Source of the DNA: MAG-120531 sp038125995
Lineage (GTDB): Bacteria; Bacteroidota; Bacteroidia; Flavobacteriales; Flavobacteriaceae
Direction of reading: 5' to 3'
Length of the DNA: 64,000 nt
NCBI GenBank assembly: GCA_038125995.1
Contig: JAYPEX010000003.1
Location: forward strand, 122,847 to 186,846
Every line of letters begins with the position of its first letter. Position 1 is the stretch's first letter. The translations under genes were made by a program, and so were the position numbers. Positions 7,669-15,678 of the stretch are shown here, in pieces. The notes under the pieces are model-generated. The model was not told where the DNA came from. It ran no database searches and worked only from the letters and a program-made list of their open reading frames with translations.

Positions 7669-8736
7669 ATGGCGCATAATATTCAACCTGGTGTTGCGAC
7701 CGGTGATCAAGTACAAGAAATTTTTAATTACGCTAAAGAAAAAGGATTTGCTTTACCAGCAGTCAACGTAACAGGATCAAATACCATTAACGGTGTTTTA
7801 GAAACTGCTGTAGAACTCAACGCCCCAGTTATTATTCAATTCTCAAATGGAGGTGCTCAATTTAACGCTGGAAAAGGGCTTTCAAATGAAAACCAATATG
7901 CTGCTATTCAAGGAGCAATCGCAGGTGCAAAACACGTACACCAATTAGCTAAAGCATACGGAGTACCTGTTATTTTACACACAGACCACTGTGCTAAAAA
8001 ATTATTACCATGGATCGATGGTTTATTAACAGCATCTGAAGAGCATTTCGAAGCTACTGGAGCTCCACTGTTCTCTTCTCACATGATTGACTTATCTGAA
8101 GAGCCATTAGAAGAAAATATCGCTATCTGTAAAGAATACTTAGCGAGAATGAGTAAAATGGACATGACCTTAGAAATTGAACTAGGAATCACTGGAGGTG
8201 AAGAAGATGGGGTTGATAATTCTGATGTTGATGCTTCAAAATTATACACGCAACCAGAAGAGGTAGCATACGCCTATGAAGAACTTTCAAAAGTAAGCCC
8301 TCGTTTTACGATTGCTGCTGCATTTGGAAATGTTCACGGTGTTTACAAACCTGGAAACGTTAAATTGACTCCAAAAATCTTAAAAAACTCTCAAGAGTAC
8401 ATCTCAGAAAAATACGGTGTTGAAGAAAATCACATCGATTTTGTATTCCACGGTGGTTCTGGATCTACTTTAGAAGAAATTAGAGAGTCCATTGGATACG
8501 GAGTTATCAAAATGAACATTGATACTGATCTTCAATACGGGTTCTTAACTGGAGTTAGAGACTTTATTCAAGACAAAAAAGACTACTTACAGTCTCAAAT
8601 TGGAAATCCAGAAGGAGAAGACCAACCAAACAAAAAATACTACGACCCAAGAGTTTGGTTGCGAGAAGGAGAAAAGACATTTGTAGCTCGTCTAAAGCAA
8701 GCTTTTGAAGATTTAAATAATGTAAATACATTATAA
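7669..8736 (+). CDS. fbaA: Class II fructose-bisphosphate aldolase
   Basis: A zinc-dependent class II aldolase of 355 residues, interconverting fructose-1,6-bisphosphate with DHAP and glyceraldehyde-3-phosphate in the cytosol. Diagnostic motifs are VILHTDHCAKK (first metal-ligand His and catalytic Asp region, about 104-114), EIELGITGGEEDGVDN (about 168-183), GNVHGVYKPGNVKL (second His ligand, about 224-237), the HGGSGS phosphate loop (about 264-269) and KMNIDTDLQ. The length fits the long FbaA subclass found in E. coli rather than the short type. It has its own predicted promoter and precedes accD by 33 bases. Confidence 0.97.
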   Translation: MAHNIQPGVATGDQVQEIFNYAKEKGFALPAVNVTGSNTINGVLETAVELNAPVIIQFSNGGAQFNAGKGLSNENQYAAIQGAIAGAKHVHQLAKAYGVPVILHTDHCAKKLLPWIDGLLTASEEHFEATGAPLFSSHMIDLSEEPLEENIAICKEYLARMSKMDMTLEIELGITGGEEDGVDNSDVDASKLYTQPEEVAYAYEELSKVSPRFTIAAAFGNVHGVYKPGNVKLTPKILKNSQEYISEKYGVEENHIDFVFHGGSGSTLEEIRESIGYGVIKMNIDTDLQYGFLTGVRDFIQDKKDYLQSQIGNPEGEDQPNKKYYDPRVWLREGEKTFVARLKQAFEDLNNVNTL

Positions 8737-8769
8737 ATACTATCTTTATCTTTTAAAAGATTTAGTTAT

Positions 8770-9630
8770 ATGGCTGCATGGTTTAAAAGAACAGAAAAAG
8801 GAATTCAAACGGCTACCGAGGAAAAAAAAGATACTCCTAAGGGCCTATGGTACCGATCTCCAATGGGAAAAATAGTAGAATCTGACGCACTTGCAAAAAA
8901 CTTTTATGTAAGTCCAGAGGATGATTATCACGTTAGAATTGGTTCTAAAGAGTATTTTGAAATTCTTTTTGATGACAATTCATATAAGGAATTAGATAAA
9001 AATATCACATCAAGGGATCCCTTAAAATTCGTAGATACCAAAAAATACGACGAACGTTTAAAAGCTGCTCAGAAAAAAACAGGTCTCAAAGACGCTGTTA
9101 GAACTGCTGTAGGAAAGTCTCAAGGAAAAGACTTAGTAGTTTGTTGTATGGATTTTAGTTTTATCGGAGGATCTATGGGTTCTGTAGTAGGTGAAAAAAT
9201 TGTAAGAGGCGTTGATTACGCGATCAAGAAAAAACTACCTTTTGTAATGATATCAAAATCTGGTGGCGCTCGTATGATGGAGGCGGCGATCTCGTTAATG
9301 CAACTTGCAAAAACTTCTGCAAAACTTGCTCAATTAGCGGAGGCACAACTCCCCTATATATCCTTGTGTACCGATCCAACAACTGGTGGTACAACAGCAT
9401 CTTACGCCATGCTCGGAGATATCAATATCTCTGAACCTGGTGCCTTAATAGGTTTTGCTGGACCTCGAGTGGTTAAAGAAGCTACTGGTCAAGATCTACC
9501 AGAAGGATTTCAAACTTCTGAGTTTTTACTAGAACACGGTTTCTTGGATTTTATATCGCATCGATCAAGTCTCAAAAAGAATATCAATCTCTATATTGAT
9601 TTAATTCAGAATAATCCGCTGCGTAACTAA
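8770..9630 (+). CDS. accD: Acetyl-CoA carboxylase carboxyltransferase subunit beta, without zinc-ribbon cysteines
   Basis: The 286-residue beta subunit of the carboxyltransferase half of acetyl-CoA carboxylase, which makes malonyl-CoA for fatty-acid synthesis. The crotonase-fold core is clear: DFSFIGGSMGSVVGEKI, SKSGGARMMEAA, the TDPTTGGTTASYAMLGD motif and GALIGFAGPRVV. The N-terminal zinc ribbon of E. coli AccD (two Cys-x2-Cys pairs) is present only as an outline: the positions read WYRSPMGK (27-34) and YVSPEDDYH (46-54) with no cysteine. As I recall flavobacterial AccD sequences, this loss is lineage-wide. The partner accA is not in the window. Confidence 0.95.
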   Translation: MAAWFKRTEKGIQTATEEKKDTPKGLWYRSPMGKIVESDALAKNFYVSPEDDYHVRIGSKEYFEILFDDNSYKELDKNITSRDPLKFVDTKKYDERLKAAQKKTGLKDAVRTAVGKSQGKDLVVCCMDFSFIGGSMGSVVGEKIVRGVDYAIKKKLPFVMISKSGGARMMEAAISLMQLAKTSAKLAQLAEAQLPYISLCTDPTTGGTTASYAMLGDINISEPGALIGFAGPRVVKEATGQDLPEGFQTSEFLLEHGFLDFISHRSSLKKNINLYIDLIQNNPLRN

Positions 9631-9640
9631 AATTTTATTT

Positions 9641-9648
9641 TATATTTG
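9641..9648 (+). promoter_or_regulatory. Predicted -7 element of rpsO
   Basis: TATATTTG is an exact TAnnTTTG match in the accD-rpsO gap, 53 bases before the rpsO ATG. No TTG sits 17-23 bases upstream. Confidence 0.4.
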
Positions 9649-9701
9649 CACCCTGATTGAAAATCAATCACATACATAAGAATCATTTAAACAATATTGG
9701 A

Positions 9702-9971
9702 ATGTATTTATCAAAAGAAAAGAAAGCTGAAATTTTCAAACAATACGGCGGAAGCGAATCAAACACAGGTAACACTGAAGGGCAAATTGCTCTTTTTACT
9801 TACAGAATTAACCACTTAACTGGACACTTAAAAAACAATCGTAAAGATTTCAACACCGAGCGTTCACTTGTGAAATTAGTAGGTAAACGCAGAAGTTTAC
9901 TCGATTACTTAAAAGCCAATGATATCGTTAGATATCGTGAGTTAATTAAAGAATTGAATATTCGTAAATAA
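9702..9971 (+). CDS. rpsO: 30S ribosomal protein S15
   Basis: An 89-residue S15, exactly the usual length, binding the central domain of 16S rRNA. I start at ATG 9702 (MYLSKEKKAEIF) because it gives the standard N-terminus; the frame stays open upstream to a TTG at 9657, but the extra 15 residues are not part of the family. Core motifs are GNTEGQIALFTYRINHLTGHLK and the GKRRSLLDYLKANDIVRYRELI end. It has a terminator immediately behind it and is followed by pnp, the conserved rpsO-pnp order. Confidence 0.97.
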   Translation: MYLSKEKKAEIFKQYGGSESNTGNTEGQIALFTYRINHLTGHLKNNRKDFNTERSLVKLVGKRRSLLDYLKANDIVRYRELIKELNIRK

Positions 9972-9973
9972 GT

Positions 9974-10002
9974 TAAAGGGGAAGCAATGCTTCCCTTTTT
10001 TT
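9974..10002 (+). terminator. Rho-independent terminator after rpsO
   Basis: GGGAAGC (9979-9985) pairs with GCTTCCC (9989-9995) around a three-base loop, extended by A-T pairs and followed by a T run. It begins within a few bases of the rpsO stop codon and separates rpsO from pnp, possibly only partly. Confidence 0.85.
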
Positions 10003-10036
10003 GCTTTTCTTTAAAGCAGACACTTTAGTTTTTCAT

Positions 10037-10085
10037 TGGTCGAACACACACAACACAACAAGATCAGTAATCCTACTGATGACCA
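10037..10085 (+). promoter_or_regulatory. Structured pnp leader
   Basis: ATCAGTA (10063-10069) pairs with TACTGAT (10074-10080) around a four-base loop. The next five bases, GACCA (10081-10085), can pair with TGGTC (10037-10041), which would stack on the first stem. In E. coli a pnp leader stem is cleaved by RNase III and used for autoregulation by PNPase; a similar role here is inference only. Confidence 0.4.
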
Positions 10086-10126
10086 TTGTTTAACACAGTC
10101 TTAATTATAAGACTTAAATCTATTTT

Positions 10127-12352
10127 ATGATACCAAAAGTATTTAAAGAGGTCATTGACCTCGGTGACGGTAGAGAGATTTCTATCGAAACTGGAAAATT
10201 AGCCAAACAAGCGCACGGTTCTGTCGTGGTTCGTTCTGGCAACTGTATGCTACTTTGTACTGTAGTTTCTAATTACGATCAAGCTGATGTGGATTTCTTA
10301 CCACTTACAGTTGATTACAGAGAAAAATTTGCTGCTGCTGGAAGATATCCAGGTGGATTCTTCAAAAGAGAAGCGCGTCCATCTGATGGAGAAGTATTAA
10401 CCATGCGCTTAGTGGATCGTGTATTACGTCCATTATTTCCAAAAGACTACCACGCTGAAACTCAGGTGATGATTCAATTGATGTCTCATGACGAAAATGT
10501 TATGCCTGATGCCATGGCTGGATTAGCTGCTTCTGCTGCCATTCAACTTTCTGACATTCCTTTTGAAACTCCAATCTCTGAGGTAAGAGTTGGTCGTATC
10601 AATGGTGAATTTATCATCAACCCTACCCTCACTCAATTAGGAGAGTCTGATATCGATATGGTCATCGGAGCATCTGCTGATTCTGTGATGATGGTGGAAG
10701 GTGAAATGAAAGAAATCAGTGAAGAAGAAATGGCAGAGGCCATTCAATTTGCACACGAAGCCATCAAAGTTCAATGTGCTGCACAGGTAGCATTAGCTAA
10801 AAGCTTTGGAAAGAAAGAAACCAGAACATATACTCCAGCACAGGAAGATGAAGCTTTAGAAGCTAGAGTTAAAGAACTTGCATACGATAAAGTATACGCA
10901 ATTGCTAAAGCTGGCTCTGCAAAACACGAACGTTCTGCAGCCTTTTCTGCTATCAAAGACGAGGTAAAAGCTTCGTTTTCAGAAGAGGAATTAGAAGAAA
11001 AAGGTGGTTTAATTTCAAAGTACTACCACAAAGCTGAAAAGAATGCTGTTCGTGATTTAACACTTAAGGAAGGACTTCGTTTAGATGGTCGTAAGACTAC
11101 TGAAATCAGACCAATCTGGTGTGAAGTTGATTACTTACCTTCAACACACGGTTCTTCGATCTTTACTCGTGGGGAAACTCAAGCATTAGCTACTGTAACC
11201 CTTGGTACTTCTAGAGAAGCAAACCAAATCGATATGCCTTCGTTCGAAGGTGAAGAAACATTCTACCTACACTATAACTTCCCTCCTTTCTCAACTGGAG
11301 AAGCAAGACCTATTAGAGGTACTTCAAGAAGAGAGGTTGGACATGGTAACCTTGCTCAAAGAGCCCTAAAGGGAATGATTCCTGATAACTGTCCATATAC
11401 TGTACGTGTAGTTTCTGAAATCTTAGAATCCAACGGTTCTTCATCAATGGCTACTGTTTGTGCTGGTACAATGGCACTTATGGATGCAGGGGTACAAATG
11501 AAAAAGCCAGTATCTGGTATTGCAATGGGATTGATTTCTGATGCTGATTCGGGAGCTTATGCGGTTCTTTCTGATATCTTAGGAGATGAAGATCACCTTG
11601 GAGATATGGACTTTAAAGTTACAGGTACAGCTGATGGTATTACTGCTTGTCAAATGGACATCAAAGTCAAAGGTCTTTCCTATGAAATCTTAGTGAATGC
11701 CTTAAAACAAGCAAGAGATGGTCGTTTACACATCCTATCTAAGATCACTGAAACTATTGACACTCCAAATGCAGATGTAAAAGCTCACGCTCCTAAAATG
11801 ATTACGGAACGTATCGCGAACGAATACATCGGTGCTTTAATTGGACCTGGTGGAAAAGTGATTCAAGAGCTTCAAAAAGCAACTGGATGCACCATTGTGA
11901 TCAATGAAGATCCTGTTACTGAAGAAGGAATCGTTGAAATCCTTGGTACAAGTCAGGAAGGAATCGATGCGGTACTTGCAAAAATCGCTTCGATTAGCTT
12001 TAAACCAGAAGTAGGATCGGTATACGAAGTTAAAGTAATCAAGATCTTAGATTTTGGTGCTGTTGTTGAATACAATGAAGCTCCAGGAAATGAAATATTA
12101 CTTCACGTATCAGAACTCGCTTGGGAACGTACTGAAAATGTAACAGACGTTGTCAATATGGGTGATGTATTTGACGTAAAATACTTTGGAGTTGATCCTA
12201 GAACAAAAAAAGATAAAGTTTCCAGAAAAGCATTGTTGCCAAAACCTGAAGGTTATCAACCTCCTAAACCGAGAGATAACGACAGAAGAGACAATAACAA
12301 AAGAGACAACAAAAGAGACAACAGAAGAGACAACAGAAGAGATAAAAACTAA
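10127..12352 (+). CDS. pnp: Polyribonucleotide nucleotidyltransferase (PNPase)
   Basis: A 741-residue phosphorolytic 3'-to-5' exoribonuclease of RNA turnover. It has two RNase PH domains (about 10-230 and 310-540; the second carries FPPFSTGEARPIRGTSRREVGHG and the catalytic segment DILGDEDHLGDMDFKVTGT). A KH domain follows (IGALIGPGGKVIQELQ, about 568-583), then an S1 domain (about 625-690). The tail is a low-complexity basic/acidic run of RDN(K/R)R units encoded by a 12-bp tandem repeat ending in RDKN. The reading frame closes at 12352 just before a scaffold gap, and the repeat number may be wrong (see the gap entry). Confidence 0.97.
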   Translation: MIPKVFKEVIDLGDGREISIETGKLAKQAHGSVVVRSGNCMLLCTVVSNYDQADVDFLPLTVDYREKFAAAGRYPGGFFKREARPSDGEVLTMRLVDRVLRPLFPKDYHAETQVMIQLMSHDENVMPDAMAGLAASAAIQLSDIPFETPISEVRVGRINGEFIINPTLTQLGESDIDMVIGASADSVMMVEGEMKEISEEEMAEAIQFAHEAIKVQCAAQVALAKSFGKKETRTYTPAQEDEALEARVKELAYDKVYAIAKAGSAKHERSAAFSAIKDEVKASFSEEELEEKGGLISKYYHKAEKNAVRDLTLKEGLRLDGRKTTEIRPIWCEVDYLPSTHGSSIFTRGETQALATVTLGTSREANQIDMPSFEGEETFYLHYNFPPFSTGEARPIRGTSRREVGHGNLAQRALKGMIPDNCPYTVRVVSEILESNGSSSMATVCAGTMALMDAGVQMKKPVSGIAMGLISDADSGAYAVLSDILGDEDHLGDMDFKVTGTADGITACQMDIKVKGLSYEILVNALKQARDGRLHILSKITETIDTPNADVKAHAPKMITERIANEYIGALIGPGGKVIQELQKATGCTIVINEDPVTEEGIVEILGTSQEGIDAVLAKIASISFKPEVGSVYEVKVIKILDFGAVVEYNEAPGNEILLHVSELAWERTENVTDVVNMGDVFDVKYFGVDPRTKKDKVSRKALLPKPEGYQPPKPRDNDRRDNNKRDNKRDNRRDNRRDKN
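12287..12349 (+). repeat. 12-bp tandem repeat coding the PNPase tail
   Basis: About four to five degenerate copies of AGAGACAACARA are in frame with pnp and encode Arg-Asp-Asn-Lys/Arg units. Such arrays can slip or collapse in assembly. The last copies recur after the N gap. Confidence 0.75.
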
Positions 12353-12379
12353 TCTCAACTGCTCTGAAAACAAAAAGCT
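12325..12379 (+). repeat. 55-bp direct duplicate, left copy (gap edge)
   Basis: These 55 bases, covering the end of pnp and the start of its terminator, are identical to 12480-12534 on the other side of the N gap. Two contig ends sharing exactly 55 bases look like unmerged overlapping contigs rather than a biological repeat. Confidence 0.85.
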
Positions 12380-12479
12380 NNNNNNNNNNNNNNNNNNNNN
12401 NNNNNNNNNNNNNNNNNNNNNNNNNNNNNNNNNNNNNNNNNNNNNNNNNNNNNNNNNNNNNNNNNNNNNNNNNNNNNNN
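12380..12479. other. Assembly gap of 100 Ns
   Basis: This run of exactly 100 unknown bases is a conventional scaffold spacer. Together with its flanks it fills most of the gene-free stretch 12353-12659, which otherwise holds only the pnp terminator and the rpoD upstream region. Confidence 0.98.
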
Positions 12480-12534
12480 AAGAGACAACAGAAGAGATAA
12501 AAACTAATCTCAACTGCTCTGAAAACAAAAAGCT
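12480..12534 (+). repeat. 55-bp direct duplicate, right copy (gap edge)
   Basis: Exact copy of 12325-12379, including a second version of the pnp stop codon region (RDNRRDKN-stop). In the true genome there is probably only one copy, or a longer pnp repeat array bridging the two. Confidence 0.85.
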
Positions 12535-12558
12535 CAATCTTAGGATTGGGCTTTTTTT
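12527..12558 (+). terminator. Rho-independent terminator after pnp
   Basis: GCTCAATC (12532-12539) pairs with GATTGGGC (12544-12551) around TTAG, followed by seven Ts. Flanking A and T bases extend the stem. The left gap edge holds only the first bases of this hairpin, so only the right copy is complete. Confidence 0.85.
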
Positions 12559-12659
12559 ATAAATTGATATTTTTTTATACTAAAATGTAACCTTTTTAGT
12601 TTTCTTACGTATAATATAATGTACGCCTTTACAAAGGGCATTGAAATTAAACCCCATTT

Positions 12660-13523
12660 ATGAGACAACTCAAGATTACCAAACAGGTTACCAACAGAGA
12701 AACCGCTTCATTAGACAAATACTTACAGGAAATTGGAAAGGTGGACCTCATCACCGCAGAAGAAGAAGTAGAATTGGCTCAACGCATCAAAGCAGGAGAT
12801 CAAATTGCTTTAGAGAAGCTTACAAAAGCGAACCTTCGTTTTGTGGTATCGGTAGCGAAGCAATATCAAAATCAAGGTTTAACACTTCCTGATTTGATTA
12901 ACGAAGGAAATCTTGGGCTCATTAAAGCAGCTCAGCGTTTTGATGAGACTCGTGGGTTTAAATTCATCTCTTATGCGGTATGGTGGATTCGTCAATCCAT
13001 CTTACAAGCATTGGCTGAACAATCACGTATCGTTCGTCTACCTCTTAACAAAATTGGATCGATCAATAAGATCAACAAAGCTTATGCTTTCTTAGAACAA
13101 GCTCATGAAAGACCACCTTCAGCTCAAGAAATTGCGAAGGAATTGGATATGACCGTAGAGGATGTCAAACAATCACTTAAAAATTCAGGTCGTCACGTCT
13201 CTATGGATGCTCCTCTTATCGATGGTGAAGATTCCAACCTCTACGACGTATTGCGTTCTGGTGAATCTCCAAATCCTGATAAAGAACTCTTACACGATTC
13301 GCTAAGAACAGAGATTGAGAGATCCTTAGAAACATTGACTCCTAGAGAAGCGGATGTGATTCGTCTTTACTTTGGTCTTGCTGGTCAACACTCCATGACT
13401 CTTGAAGAGATTGGAGAAACTTTTGACCTGACTCGTGAGCGTGTTCGTCAAATCAAGGAAAAAGCAATCCGTAGATTAAAGCACACTTCTCGTTCTAAAA
13501 TCTTAAAGACCTACTTAGGATAA
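12660..13523 (+). CDS. rpoD: Primary RNA polymerase sigma factor (RpoD/SigA)
   Basis: A 287-residue housekeeping sigma-70. Region 1.2 starts near residue 18 (LDKYLQEIGKVDLITAEEE). Region 2 contains LRFVVSVAKQYQNQGLTLPDLINEGNLGLIKAAQRFD and the promoter-melting/-7-binding segment FISYAVWWIRQSIL (about 101-114). Region 3 follows, and region 4 (LTPREADVIRLYFG to TRERVRQIKEKAIRRLK) contacts the -33 element. There is no region 1.1 and no non-conserved insert, as usual for Bacteroidota primary sigma factors, which read TTG/TAnnTTTG promoters. I found no clear TAnnTTTG in its own upstream region, part of which is next to the assembly gap. Confidence 0.97.
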   Translation: MRQLKITKQVTNRETASLDKYLQEIGKVDLITAEEEVELAQRIKAGDQIALEKLTKANLRFVVSVAKQYQNQGLTLPDLINEGNLGLIKAAQRFDETRGFKFISYAVWWIRQSILQALAEQSRIVRLPLNKIGSINKINKAYAFLEQAHERPPSAQEIAKELDMTVEDVKQSLKNSGRHVSMDAPLIDGEDSNLYDVLRSGESPNPDKELLHDSLRTEIERSLETLTPREADVIRLYFGLAGQHSMTLEEIGETFDLTRERVRQIKEKAIRRLKHTSRSKILKTYLG

Positions 13524-13535
13524 GATCCCTAATCA

Positions 13536-13991
13536 ATGCTAAATATTGTTCTAGTTCACCCTGAAATACCCAATAACACTGGGAATATCGGCAGGTTGTG
13601 TCTTGGAGGTAATGCGCGGCTACACCTTGTAAAACCCTTTGGTTTTGAAATCGATGACAATCGATTAAAACGAGCTGGTTTAGACTATTGGCCTCATATT
13701 GAACTTCATATGTATGAATCCTTTGATGATTTTATGGAATTAAATCAACCAACATCAATGGCACTTATGTCTTCACACGGCTCAAAAACCTATACTGAAA
13801 TTCCTTTTAAAGAGGATACCTACCTCATCTTTGGAAAAGAATCCAGTGGTCTTGACAAGGAACTTTTAGAATCTTATAAAGAATATACTTATGGTATTCC
13901 ATTATTAAGTGATCATATTCGATCCTTAAATCTTGCGAATGCTGTCGCTATCACCTTATACGAAGCCAACCGACAATTGAGGAACTTCTAG
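13536..13991 (+). CDS. trmL: tRNA (cytidine(34)-2'-O)-methyltransferase TrmL
   Basis: A minimal 151-residue SPOUT methyltransferase modifying the wobble ribose of tRNA-Leu in characterised members. It shows the TrmL pattern: LVHPEIPNNTGNIGRLC near the N-terminus, LVKPFGFEIDDNRLKRAGLDYW, the FGKESSGL SAM-knot motif and the IRSLNLANAVAITLYE end. It has only the catalytic SPOUT domain, which is normal for TrmL. It lies 12 bases after rpoD and is probably co-transcribed with it. Confidence 0.9.
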   Translation: MLNIVLVHPEIPNNTGNIGRLCLGGNARLHLVKPFGFEIDDNRLKRAGLDYWPHIELHMYESFDDFMELNQPTSMALMSSHGSKTYTEIPFKEDTYLIFGKESSGLDKELLESYKEYTYGIPLLSDHIRSLNLANAVAITLYEANRQLRNF

Positions 13992-14009
13992 ATTAGTTTC
14001 ATACCTTTG
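13977..14009 (+). promoter_or_regulatory. Predicted promoter of rpe
   Basis: TTG (13977-13979), a 22-base spacer and TACCTTTG (14002-14009) fit the flavobacterial consensus. The rpe ATG follows 18 bases later. The -33 part lies within the last codons of trmL. Confidence 0.55.
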
Positions 14010-14027
14010 CCAAAACAATTGAGACTC

Positions 14028-14684
14028 ATGAGTAAAATTTTAGCCCCATCTTTATTAGCAGCAGATTTTGCTAACTTAGAATGCGATATCAAAATGATTA
14101 ACGAAAGTGATGCCGATTGGTTTCATATCGATGTCATGGACGGTGTATTCGTTCCAAATATTTCTTTTGGAATGCCTGTGATTGCAGCTATTAACAAACA
14201 CGCAAAAAAGACACTCGACGTTCATTTAATGATTGTTGATCCTGATCGTTATATTGAAACTTTTGCAGATTTAGGAGCTGATATTTTAACCGTACACTAT
14301 GAGGCTTGCCCTCACCTACATCGCAGTTTACAAGCGATCAAAGCTGCTGGAATGAAAGCAGGTGTATCTTTAAATCCACACACCAACATCAATCTTTTAG
14401 AGGATGTAATTTGCGATATTGACTTGGTTTTAATCATGAGTGTTAACCCTGGTTTTGGAGGTCAAAAATTCATCGAAAACACTTACGATAAAGTAAGAGC
14501 ATTAAAAGCACTGATCGATAAAAAAGGTGCAAATACCCTTATTGAAATCGATGGTGGAGTGAATTCTAACAATGCAGCAGATTTGATCGAAGCGGGTGCT
14601 GATGCCTTAGTTGCTGGAAGCTTTGTATTTAAAAGCGAAGATCCTAAAAAGACCATTTCAGAACTTAAAATCATCATGGGATAA
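14028..14684 (+). CDS. rpe: Ribulose-phosphate 3-epimerase
   Basis: A TIM-barrel enzyme of the pentose phosphate pathway, 218 residues from ATG 14028. The frame is open to a TTG at 14007, but that codon is inside the predicted -7 element, so the downstream ATG is the better start. Metal and substrate motifs are complete: APSLLAADFANL, the WFHIDVMDGVFVPNISFG metal-binding segment (His and Asp), LDVHLMIVDP (second His), the VNPGFGGQKF loop and IEIDGGVN (Asp). Its stop codon overlaps the ATG of ypdA (TAATG). Confidence 0.97.
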   Translation: MSKILAPSLLAADFANLECDIKMINESDADWFHIDVMDGVFVPNISFGMPVIAAINKHAKKTLDVHLMIVDPDRYIETFADLGADILTVHYEACPHLHRSLQAIKAAGMKAGVSLNPHTNINLLEDVICDIDLVLIMSVNPGFGGQKFIENTYDKVRALKALIDKKGANTLIEIDGGVNSNNAADLIEAGADALVAGSFVFKSEDPKKTISELKIIMG

Positions 14685-15640
14685 TGCGATCAACTGATCT
14701 ATTTATCATAGGAGCTGGACCCATTGGAATTTCTTGTGCTATAGAAGCCAAACACAAAGGAATCGATTACATCCTAGTTGACAAAGGATGTTTGGTCAAT
14801 TCCCTTTATAATTATCCGCTGGGAATGCAATTTTTCTCCTCCTCTGATCGATTGGAATTAGATCGAATCCCTTTTTGTAGTATCGAATCCAAACCTAAGA
14901 GAAACGAAGCTTTAGAATATTACAGAAGAGTTGTTGAATCAAGAGGAATCACCCCCCAGCTTTTTGAAAAGGTCGTGCATCTTGAAAAACAAGATGACGA
15001 TTTTAGCATTCAAACGACTAAAGAATCTTACAAAGCTAAAAATGTAGTCATCGCTACTGGATTCTTTGATATACCCAATTTGATGAATGTTCCAGGCGAA
15101 GAACTCGATAAGGTGACCCATTACTTTAAGGAAGCTCATTACTACTCCAATCAAAAAATTGCGGTTATCGGTGCTAGTAATTCAGCTATCGATGCTGCTT
15201 TGGCTTGCTACCGAAAAGGAGCTGATGTGAGTTTAATCATCAGAGGTCCAGAAGTAGGACCCAGGGTTAAATACTGGGTTAGACCTGATATTCTCAATAG
15301 AATTAAAGAAGGAAGTATTAAGGCATATTACAATGCTGAGGTATCAGAAATTACAGCTCATCAAATCAGATTCCTTGAGAATGGAACTCCAAAGACAATC
15401 GAAAATGATTTTGTAATCGCCTTGACTGGATATCTACCTGATTTTGAGTTCTTAAAAATGGCTCAAATCAAGTTAGAAGGTACGGCTTTAAAACCTTCCT
15501 ACGATCCATCTACAATGGAAACAAACATAGCTGGATTGTTTTTAGCTGGAGTAATCTGTGGCGGAATGGAGACACATAAGTGGTTTATCGAAAACTCTAC
15601 AGATCACGCTCAAAAAATTGTCAGTCGAATTTTAAGTTAA
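14684..15640 (+). CDS. ypdA: YpdA-family flavoprotein (putative bacillithiol-disulfide reductase)
   Basis: A 318-residue FAD/NAD(P)-dependent oxidoreductase with an FAD-binding GAGPIG motif at 10-15, a second dinucleotide motif VIGASNSAIDAAL near 160-172 and an ATGFFD motif between them. It lacks the CxxC redox pair of thioredoxin reductase, which matches YpdA, an NADPH-dependent enzyme that recycles oxidised bacillithiol in Firmicutes and is also common in Bacteroidota. Bacillithiol synthesis genes are not in the window, so the substrate is inferred from the family. It overlaps rpe by one base. Confidence 0.85.
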   Translation: MRSTDLFIIGAGPIGISCAIEAKHKGIDYILVDKGCLVNSLYNYPLGMQFFSSSDRLELDRIPFCSIESKPKRNEALEYYRRVVESRGITPQLFEKVVHLEKQDDDFSIQTTKESYKAKNVVIATGFFDIPNLMNVPGEELDKVTHYFKEAHYYSNQKIAVIGASNSAIDAALACYRKGADVSLIIRGPEVGPRVKYWVRPDILNRIKEGSIKAYYNAEVSEITAHQIRFLENGTPKTIENDFVIALTGYLPDFEFLKMAQIKLEGTALKPSYDPSTMETNIAGLFLAGVICGGMETHKWFIENSTDHAQKIVSRILS

Positions 15641-15678
15641 TTTCCTTAAATTGAGTCCCATATCAAACAAACTGATTT

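Noticed and set aside
9657..9701. N-terminal extension of S15 from a TTG codon
   Set aside because: The family starts at MYLSKEKK; 89 residues is the standard length and the extension lies in the leader.
12287..12349. Regular 12-bp repeats resembling a small CRISPR or satellite array
   Set aside because: The repeats are in frame with pnp, have no spacers and encode the charged PNPase tail.
12480..12534. Second copy of the pnp end as a real direct repeat or target-site duplication
   Set aside because: The copy is exact, 55 bases, and lies precisely at both edges of a 100-N gap; a contig-end overlap is the simpler explanation.
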